A DNA stretch of 12,887 nucleotides. Source: an uncultured Oscillospiraceae bacterium. Lineage in GTDB: Bacteria > Bacillota > Clostridia > Oscillospirales > Oscillospiraceae. This document shows positions 6,392-11,562 of this stretch, piece after piece. Each line of letters starts with the position of its first letter. The first letter of the stretch is position 1. Position numbers and translations under genes: made by a program. Below the pieces are notes generated by a model that did no database searches, was not told the origin of the DNA, and worked only from the letters and a program-made list of their open reading frames with translations. The DNA is taken from assembly GCA_934572355.1 (NCBI GenBank), contig CAKTKV010000025.1, positions 1 to 12,887 on the forward strand, given 5' to 3'.

Positions 6392-7126
6392 ATGAGAGAC
6401 GCATTGAGTGACTTTACTGGTACCGTCCGCCGCGCCGTGGACGACTACCGCATGATACAGTCGGGTGACCGCGTGGCCGTCGGCGTATCTGGCGGGAAGG
6501 ACAGCATGATCCTCCTCCTCGCGCTGGACTGCCTGAGAAAGTACTATCCGGAGCCGTTCGAGCTCGAGGCGGTGACGATAGAGCTGGGCTTCGAGGGAAT
6601 GGACTTCACGCCCGTGCGCGAGCTGTGCGGGGAGCTCAGCATACCGTACACCTGCGTCAAGACCGATATCAAGGAGATCGTCTTTGACGTGCGCAAGGAG
6701 GACAACCCCTGCTCGCTGTGCGCGAAGATGCGCCGCGGCGCGCTCAATAACGTCCTGCGTGAGCGGGACCTGAATAAGCTCGCGCTCGGCCATCATTTTG
6801 ATGACGCTGTCGAGACCTATATGATGAGTCTGCTGTTTGAAGGGCGCATAAGCTGCTTCCAGCCTGTGACCTTCCTCGACCGCTCCGGTGTTACCCAGAT
6901 ACGCCCGCTCATCTACGCCGGGGAGCAGAAGATAACGAACCTCGCGCGTGAGCTCAATGTGCCGATAGTTGAGAACCCCTGCCCGGATGACAAGGGCAGC
7001 AAGCGCTATGAGATAAAGCAGCTGCTGAAGACCATGAGCGCACAGTACCCGGACATGAAGTCCAAAATATTCGGCGCGATGCAGCGCCTGCCGCTCAAGG
7101 GCTGGGAGCCGGTCGGGAGAAAATAG
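6392..7126 (+). CDS. ttcA: TtcA-family tRNA 2-thiocytidine synthase (PP-loop ATPase)
   Basis: The 244-residue cytoplasmic protein belongs to the PP-loop ATP pyrophosphatases. SGGKDS (33-38) binds ATP, and LGHHFDDAVET (132-142) is the second conserved block. Cys107 and Cys110 (CSLC) with Cys197 (NPCPDDKGSKR) match the three cysteines that hold the iron-sulfur cluster in TtcA, which activates C32 of certain tRNAs by adenylation before sulfur transfer. The lysidine synthase TilS lacks these cysteines, so TtcA is the better call, though another iron-sulfur tRNA thiolase of the group is possible. AAGGAG (6379-6384) lies seven bases before the ATG. The gene is divergent from rplM. I found no convincing promoter in the intergenic part on this strand and no clear terminator after it. 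Confidence 0.85.
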   Translation: MRDALSDFTGTVRRAVDDYRMIQSGDRVAVGVSGGKDSMILLLALDCLRKYYPEPFELEAVTIELGFEGMDFTPVRELCGELSIPYTCVKTDIKEIVFDVRKEDNPCSLCAKMRRGALNNVLRERDLNKLALGHHFDDAVETYMMSLLFEGRISCFQPVTFLDRSGVTQIRPLIYAGEQKITNLARELNVPIVENPCPDDKGSKRYEIKQLLKTMSAQYPDMKSKIFGAMQRLPLKGWEPVGRK

Positions 7127-7144
7127 GCGCGGTATCACGCACTC

Positions 7145-7173
7145 TTGATGTTCTTACTTATCTATGATAGAGT
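7145..7173 (+). promoter_or_regulatory. Weak candidate promoter of the polytopic membrane protein gene
   Basis: TTGATG (7145-7150) and TAGAGT (7168-7173) are 17 bases apart, each matching the consensus at four of six positions, in an AT-rich 79-base gap. An 11-base palindrome TCTATGATAGA (7161-7171) overlaps the -10 element. No terminator separates this gene from ttcA, so read-through is an alternative source of transcript. Confidence 0.3.
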
Positions 7174-7205
7174 ATTTATATGCCAATAGAAAGGAGGCAA
7201 AATAC

Positions 7206-8657
7206 ATGAGCTTCTGCACGGAGAGCTCCGTCTTGAAAAGGCGCATTTTTAAGGCGGTGCTGCTGGTGATAATAGCCGCCGCGTTTGCTCCGTTTGTGAT
7301 CGCGGCAAGATATGCGGTGTTTCAGCCGTCTGATGATTTCTCCTTTTATCTTGGCGTAATGCGGATGCCCGGCGAAAACTATATTGTAAAGGCAATCAGA
7401 TTTGCATTGGAGCTATACCCCTTATGGCAGGGAACGTATACGACTAATCTTCTCAACTGTCTGCTCAATCCGCTTTCCGTTTATAGCTATGCCATGCTGA
7501 GGCTGGAGCTTATAATGTGTCTGCTGCTCTCCTGCCTTGCGATATATCTTCTATGCCGAGAGATGACCGCCTGTTTCTCCCTCGGCGGCAAGACTCTGCC
7601 GATCTTTGCTGTCGTATTTCTGCCCATATTGCTATACACCGATTACAACGAGGTCTATCTCTGGTTCATCGGTGCCATGGCATATCTGGTGCCTATGATG
7701 CTGCTCATATTCGCGTTAGCGCTTATGCTCCGCTGCAAAAGAAAAGGTAAGACCTCGGCGATGATCCTTTCGGCACTGCTCATGCTTGGGATGGCCGGAG
7801 GCGTGCTGATGATCGGCGGCTTAGGCGCATACCTTATGCTTATCATGTGTGCCGCTGACTTCGCACAGAACGGGAAGCTTGACAGAAGGCTGCTGTTCAT
7901 CTTTGCTGCGGCAGTAATCGGCGATCTCATTAACACCTTGGCGCCCGGGAACTTCGTCAGGCACACTTCTTACGGGAGTGCGTCCGTTGTAAAGGCGCTT
8001 GGCATGGCGCTGCTGGGCGCGGCAAATGAAGCAAAAATTTTGATATTTGACAACGGCGTCATCATTTTTCTTGTAATTGCTTTTGCAATGGGGACGAGCT
8101 GTCCGAACAGGCTGCGCCGGACAACATTCTTCGGCACCCTGCTTGGAATGCTGATGGCTCCTGTTGTCACGCTGTTCCCGATGATGCTCGGCTACAATTC
8201 AAGCACTGTTGACGGCGCTTCGCTGCGCGGCTTCTTTGTGCTGGACGCGTCAATAATCCTCTCGGCGGAAACTATCTGCTTCCTTATTGGAAGCAAGGTT
8301 CGTGTGCCAGAGGGAAGCAAAATGCACAGTAAGGTCATTGCCGTATGTGCCGCAGCTGTGCTGACGCTTGTATACTCTCCGAAGCTTGTAAACAGCATTC
8401 CCGTGCAGATATCGGAGAATTTATCGAGTGGGAGGATTCAGGCATACAGCGAGCAGACCCATGAAACGTATGATATGCTCCGTCTGCGTCCCGGAGAGGA
8501 CATTGTCATTGTTGAGCTGCCCGACCCCTGCGTCGGCGTGCTGGAGCTGCGTCTCAAATCGGACCCGAACTATACCACAAATGCTGACGTTGCGGCATAC
8601 TTTGGAAATAACAGTATCTGTGACGGATACTATGCAGCGCATAATCCGCGGGACTGA
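7206..8657 (+). CDS. Polytopic membrane protein, DUF6056 / GT-C glycosyltransferase-like
   Basis: The protein has 483 residues and about ten hydrophobic segments (for example 16-36, 98-117, 131-144, 152-175, 186-217, 228-246, 282-296, 308-328, 345-362, 375-391). After the first helix it has PSDDFSF (41-47); an acidic DD pair in the first outer loop is typical of GT-C-type glycosyltransferases. LAPGNFVRHTS (245-255) recalls the APGN..R motif I associate with DUF6056-like proteins. The C-terminal 85 residues are soluble and probably outside. I place it near that family but cannot name a substrate; a role in surface glycan assembly is inference. The ATG at 7206 has AAGGAGG (7191-7197) eight bases ahead and is preferred over an in-frame start at 7164. 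The gene stands alone between housekeeping genes and appears somewhat richer in A and T than its neighbours, which could reflect separate acquisition. Confidence 0.7.
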   Translation: MSFCTESSVLKRRIFKAVLLVIIAAAFAPFVIAARYAVFQPSDDFSFYLGVMRMPGENYIVKAIRFALELYPLWQGTYTTNLLNCLLNPLSVYSYAMLRLELIMCLLLSCLAIYLLCREMTACFSLGGKTLPIFAVVFLPILLYTDYNEVYLWFIGAMAYLVPMMLLIFALALMLRCKRKGKTSAMILSALLMLGMAGGVLMIGGLGAYLMLIMCAADFAQNGKLDRRLLFIFAAAVIGDLINTLAPGNFVRHTSYGSASVVKALGMALLGAANEAKILIFDNGVIIFLVIAFAMGTSCPNRLRRTTFFGTLLGMLMAPVVTLFPMMLGYNSSTVDGASLRGFFVLDASIILSAETICFLIGSKVRVPEGSKMHSKVIAVCAAAVLTLVYSPKLVNSIPVQISENLSSGRIQAYSEQTHETYDMLRLRPGEDIVIVELPDPCVGVLELRLKSDPNYTTNADVAAYFGNNSICDGYYAAHNPRD

Positions 8658-8691
8658 GCTCCAGCGTCTCCCGGCGGCAGCCGTGATTTCG

Positions 8692-8718
8692 GCTTTGCCG
8701 ATCCCCTGTTGGCAAAGC
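8692..8718. repeat. Inverted repeat covering the -35 element of the rimM promoter
   Basis: GCTTTGCC (8692-8699) pairs with GGCAAAGC (8711-8718) around an 11-base spacer. The right arm holds most of the -35 hexamer (8709-8714). It could be an operator, or a hairpin at the end of the upstream transcript; there is no T-run after it, so it is a poor intrinsic terminator. A smaller hairpin, AGCCG (8679-8683) with CGGCT (8690-8694), overlaps its left arm, so the two cannot form together in RNA. Confidence 0.55.
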
Positions 8719-8737
8719 ACGCGGCGCATGGTATAAT
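8709..8737 (+). promoter_or_regulatory. Sigma-A promoter of rimM-trmD-rsmA
   Basis: TTGGCA (8709-8714) and a perfect TATAAT (8732-8737) are separated by 17 bases. Transcription should start near 8744, giving a leader of about 54 bases before rimM. Both elements are embedded in inverted repeats. Confidence 0.85.
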
Positions 8738-8745
8738 GCTACCAT
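8728..8745. repeat. Inverted repeat spanning the -10 element of the rimM promoter
   Basis: ATGGTA (8728-8733) and TACCAT (8740-8745) form a perfect six-base dyad with a six-base spacer that holds the rest of TATAAT. Its place across the -10 element and the predicted start suits a repressor site. It could also be chance, since arms this short arise easily. Confidence 0.45.
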
Positions 8746-8761
8746 CAGTTAACAACATAAC

Positions 8762-8797
8762 GGAGGAGCGGCGCGGGACGCGCGGCGCATTTGAGAT
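8762..8797 (+). promoter_or_regulatory. rimM leader: distant Shine-Dalgarno followed by a GC-rich hairpin
   Basis: A strong GGAGGAG (8762-8768) lies 29 bases before the rimM ATG, too far for normal use. Between them GCGCG (8771-8775) can pair with CGCGC (8779-8783). Directly before the ATG there is only GAG (8793-8795), too close to act well. An in-frame TGA at 8792-8794 rules out any longer rimM reading frame, and no good start codon lies 5-10 bases past the GGAGGAG. Confidence 0.4.
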
Positions 8798-9286
8798 ATG
8801 GAAAAACATGAATTTATCGACGCGGGACGCATCGTGAACACGCACGGCGTCGCGGGCGAGGTAAAGATAGAGGTCTGGCTGGATTCGCCGAAGTTCTTCC
8901 GGAGCTTCAAGCGCATATACCTTGGCGAGCGGGAAATGAAGGTCGTCTCCGCAAGGACGCATAAGGACTTTGTTATCGCAAAGCTCGATGGCATTGACGA
9001 TATAAACGCTGCGATGGCGCTCAAGGGGCGCGAGGTCACCGTCCGCCGCGAGGACGCGGCGCTGCCGCACGGGGCGTTCTTCCTTCAGGACATCCTCGGC
9101 GCGCGCGTTGTCGACGAGAGCGGGAACGAGATAGGCGAGCTTGTCGAGATAATGGAGCGCCCAGCGTCTAACGTGTATGTCGTAAAGGGCGAGACAGAAC
9201 ACCTCATCCCTGCCGTGCCGGAGTTTGTGCTGGCGACGGACGCAGAGAACGGCGTCATAACCGTAAGGCTCATCGAGGGGATGTAA
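8798..9286 (+). CDS. rimM: Ribosome maturation factor RimM
   Basis: The 162-residue protein is RimM, which binds S19 in the head of the 30S subunit and helps late 16S rRNA processing. The N-terminal barrel starts with AGRIVNTHGVAGEVKIE (9-25), where GRI and THG-GEVK are family hallmarks. The central GREVTV (77-82) and the C-terminal PRC-like domain with FFLQDILGARVVDE (94-107) and HLIPAVPEFV (134-143) complete it. The length is normal. The start cannot be moved upstream because of the TGA at 8792-8794. It is the first gene of a close-packed operon: trmD begins three bases after its stop, the usual partnership of the family. Unlike the common order in Firmicutes, rpsP and a KH-domain gene are not upstream. 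Confidence 0.96.
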   Translation: MEKHEFIDAGRIVNTHGVAGEVKIEVWLDSPKFFRSFKRIYLGEREMKVVSARTHKDFVIAKLDGIDDINAAMALKGREVTVRREDAALPHGAFFLQDILGARVVDESGNEIGELVEIMERPASNVYVVKGETEHLIPAVPEFVLATDAENGVITVRLIEGM

Positions 9287-9289
9287 GGC

Positions 9290-10582
9290 ATGCGCATAGA
9301 TATAATGACGCTTTTCCCCGCAACGGTCGACGCGGTACTCCATGAGAGCATCATAGGCCGCGCGGCGAAGAAAGGCATAGTTGAAATAAACTGCGTGCAG
9401 ATACGCGACTATACCGAGAACAAGCAGAACCAGGTGGACGACTACCCCTACGGCGGCGGCTTCGGCTGCGTGATGATGGCGCAGCCGCTCAAGAGCTGCC
9501 TCGATGCGATAAAGGCGCAGACAGAAGGCATGCGCCGCCGCGTGATATACATGTCCCCGCAGGGCAAGCCCTACACGCAGGAGACGGCAAAGCGCCTCAA
9601 GCGCGATTACGATCATCTTGTACTCGTCTGCGGGCATTATGAGGGTGTGGACGAGCGCTTCATCGAGGAGTGCGTCGATGAGGAGATATCCCTTGGCGAC
9701 TTTGTCCTCACCGGCGGCGAGATCGCGGCGATGGCCGTGGCCGATTCGGTGTGCCGCCTTGTGCCGGGAGTGCTTGCCGATGAGCAGTGCTACACCGGCG
9801 AGAGCCACTGGGACGGGCTGCTGGAGTACCCGCAGTATACGCGCCCGGAGGTCTGGGAAGGGCGCGCCGTGCCGGAGGTGCTGCTGAACGGAGATCACAG
9901 CCGGGTAGAGCTGTGGCGCCGGCGGCAGCAGCTTGAGAGAACAAAGGAGAAAAGACCGGATATGTACGAAAAATTCGAGCCGCAGGACGAGACGGACAGA
10001 AAGCTCATGAAGGACGTCGAACGCAGCGACGGGCGCATAAAGCTCACGGAAAAGCTTCAGTGCGTCCCGGCGGAAAAAGAGGACGTCGACCGCATTATGG
10101 AGATCGTCGCCTACGCGCGCAGGTCACTCAGGGCGCTGAACGTCGACCAGTGGCAGGGCGATTACCCCGACAGGGCGACCTTCGAGGGCGACATCGAGCG
10201 CGGAGAGCTCTATAAGCTCATGCACGGGGACGACCTTGCGGGCTTCTTCATGCTCTCCGACCGCGAGGAGCCGACCTATGCCGACATCACCGACGGCAAG
10301 TGGAGCTCCGACGCACCCTACTGCGTCATGCACCGCAGCGCGATAGCCGAGGAGTATCGCGGCAGCGGCATGTCGGGCTACCTTATCAAATGTGTTGAGG
10401 AGCTGACGCGCAGCCACGGGCGGCGCTATGTCAGGATCGACACGCACCGCAATAACAAGCCCATGCAGAAGCTGCTGCGCAGCAGCGGCTACCGTTACCG
10501 GGGAAATATCCTCATCACCGGCGAGCCGGGACACGACCCGCACCGGCAGGCCTTTGAAAAAATACTGAAGGACAAGAAATGA
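9290..10582 (+). CDS. trmD: TrmD tRNA (guanine37-N1)-methyltransferase fused to a C-terminal GNAT acetyltransferase domain
   Basis: The reading frame has 430 residues, while TrmD normally has about 240-250. Residues 1-225 are a complete TrmD, which methylates G37 of tRNAs that have G36, using S-adenosylmethionine in a trefoil knot: YGGGFGCVM (54-62), MSPQGKPY (88-95), CGHYEGVDERF (114-124), SLGDFVLTGGE (134-144) and WDGLLEYPQYTRPEVW (174-189) with likely catalytic Asp175. Residues about 251-430 form a GNAT domain with the acetyl-CoA loop YRGSGMSGYL (356-365), preceded by a beta-strand CVMHRSAI (345-352) and followed by RIDTHRNNKPMQKLLRSSGY (382-401). The junction is in one uninterrupted frame. 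Internal initiation is possible: AGGAG at 9945-9949 is 12 bases before an in-frame ATG at 9962 (Met225). The stop overlaps rsmA by ATGA. The acetyl acceptor is unknown. Confidence 0.92.
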   Translation: MRIDIMTLFPATVDAVLHESIIGRAAKKGIVEINCVQIRDYTENKQNQVDDYPYGGGFGCVMMAQPLKSCLDAIKAQTEGMRRRVIYMSPQGKPYTQETAKRLKRDYDHLVLVCGHYEGVDERFIEECVDEEISLGDFVLTGGEIAAMAVADSVCRLVPGVLADEQCYTGESHWDGLLEYPQYTRPEVWEGRAVPEVLLNGDHSRVELWRRRQQLERTKEKRPDMYEKFEPQDETDRKLMKDVERSDGRIKLTEKLQCVPAEKEDVDRIMEIVAYARRSLRALNVDQWQGDYPDRATFEGDIERGELYKLMHGDDLAGFFMLSDREEPTYADITDGKWSSDAPYCVMHRSAIAEEYRGSGMSGYLIKCVEELTRSHGRRYVRIDTHRNNKPMQKLLRSSGYRYRGNILITGEPGHDPHRQAFEKILKDKK

Positions 10583-11451
10583 ATCTTCTGACGGACATCA
10601 ATTATATACATGACCTGCTCGCGCGGCACGGCTTCCGCTTTTCAAAGTCGCTCGGGCAGAACTTCCTCACGGCCTCATGGGTGCCGGAGGACATCGCCGA
10701 GTCCGCGCTGCTCGATGAGAACACCGGCGTGCTGGAGATCGGCGCGGGCGTCGGCTGCCTCACGCGTGAGCTTTCGGCGAGAGCAGGAAAGGTAGTGTGC
10801 GTCGAGCTTGACCGCGCGCTCGAGCCTATCCTTGCCGAAACGCTCATTGGCTGCAAAAATGTTGAGATGGTCTACGGTGATATTCTCAAGCAGGATATCC
10901 CGGCGCTCGTCGCGGAAAAGCTCAATGGGCTGCGCCCCGTGGTGTGCGCAAACCTGCCGTATAATGTCACCTCGCCGCTTCTCACGGCGCTTATCGAGGC
11001 CGGCTGCTTTGAGAGCATCACGGTCATGATCCAGCGCGAGGTCGCGCGGCGTATCTGCTCAAAGCCCGGCACGGCGGACTACGGCGCGTTCGGCATCTTC
11101 GTGCAATGGTACGAGGAACCGGAGCTGCTGTTCGATGTGCCGCCGTCCTGCTTCGTCCCGCAGCCGAAGGTGACCTCGAGCGTCATCCGCCTGAGAAGGC
11201 GCGGAGAGCACCCAGCCGAGGTCATGGATGAAAAGCTCATGTTCCGCATCATCCGCGCCGCCTTCAACCAGAGACGCAAGACTCTTGTAAACGCGATAAG
11301 CTCGCAGTTGGGCGAAATCACCAAAGAACAGGCCGAGCGCGCGCTCACGGAATGTGGATACGATACGCGGATCCGCGGAGAAGTGTTGGATATTAGTGGT
11401 TTTGCGAAAATCTCAGATAAAATATTGGCTATAATAAATGCAGATTTGTGA
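10579..11451 (+). CDS. rsmA: 16S rRNA (adenine1518-N6/adenine1519-N6)-dimethyltransferase RsmA (KsgA)
   Basis: The 290-residue enzyme adds four methyl groups to the two adjacent adenines of helix 45 in 16S rRNA during 30S assembly. Visible motifs are the RNA-binding KSLGQNFL (23-30), the S-adenosylmethionine loop EIGAGVG (53-59), ELD (76-78), the catalytic NLPY (125-128), FVPQPKVTSSV (192-202) and FNQRRKTLVN (229-238). The length is normal for Firmicutes. Its ATG overlaps the trmD stop by four bases, so translation is probably coupled. Its place after rimM and trmD groups three RNA-maturation steps in one transcript. No intrinsic terminator is visible before the ppdK promoter. Confidence 0.97.
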   Translation: MNLLTDINYIHDLLARHGFRFSKSLGQNFLTASWVPEDIAESALLDENTGVLEIGAGVGCLTRELSARAGKVVCVELDRALEPILAETLIGCKNVEMVYGDILKQDIPALVAEKLNGLRPVVCANLPYNVTSPLLTALIEAGCFESITVMIQREVARRICSKPGTADYGAFGIFVQWYEEPELLFDVPPSCFVPQPKVTSSVIRLRRRGEHPAEVMDEKLMFRIIRAAFNQRRKTLVNAISSQLGEITKEQAERALTECGYDTRIRGEVLDISGFAKISDKILAIINADL

Positions 11452-11461
11452 TTAAAATCTA

Positions 11462-11491
11462 TTGAAAAAATGGCGCTTTATGTGATATCCT
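11462..11491 (+). promoter_or_regulatory. Candidate promoter of ppdK
   Basis: TTGAAA (11462-11467) and TATCCT (11486-11491) are 18 bases apart. The -35 is good and the -10 matches four of six positions. The start would be near 11498, at the base of a leader hairpin. A perfect TATAAT at 11430-11435, inside the end of rsmA, lacks a clear -35 but is a possible alternative. Confidence 0.5.
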
Positions 11492-11494
11492 AAG

Positions 11495-11516
11495 GAGTGC
11501 AGAAGATACTGCATTC
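11495..11516 (+). promoter_or_regulatory. Stem-loop at the 5' end of the ppdK leader
   Basis: GAGTGCAG pairs with CTGCATTC (eight pairs, one of them G-T) around an AAGATA loop. If transcription starts where predicted, this lies at the extreme 5' end of the mRNA, where such stems often stabilise transcripts. It is followed by an AT-rich stretch to the ribosome binding site AAAGGA (11549-11554), eight bases before the ATG. Confidence 0.4.
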
Positions 11517-11562
11517 ACCGTTATCTGCCAAATCTTAATTTACCATAGAAAGGATAAAAAAG

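Noticed and set aside
7127..7205. Terminator after ttcA
   Set aside because: Only a three-base GCG/CGC pairing is visible (around 7127-7140) and no T-run follows.
8630..9898. A 422-codon open frame on the - strand across rimM and trmD
   Set aside because: It is antisense to two clear conserved genes, crosses their boundary and promoter, and shows low-complexity Arg/Ala/His/Leu composition typical of shadow frames.
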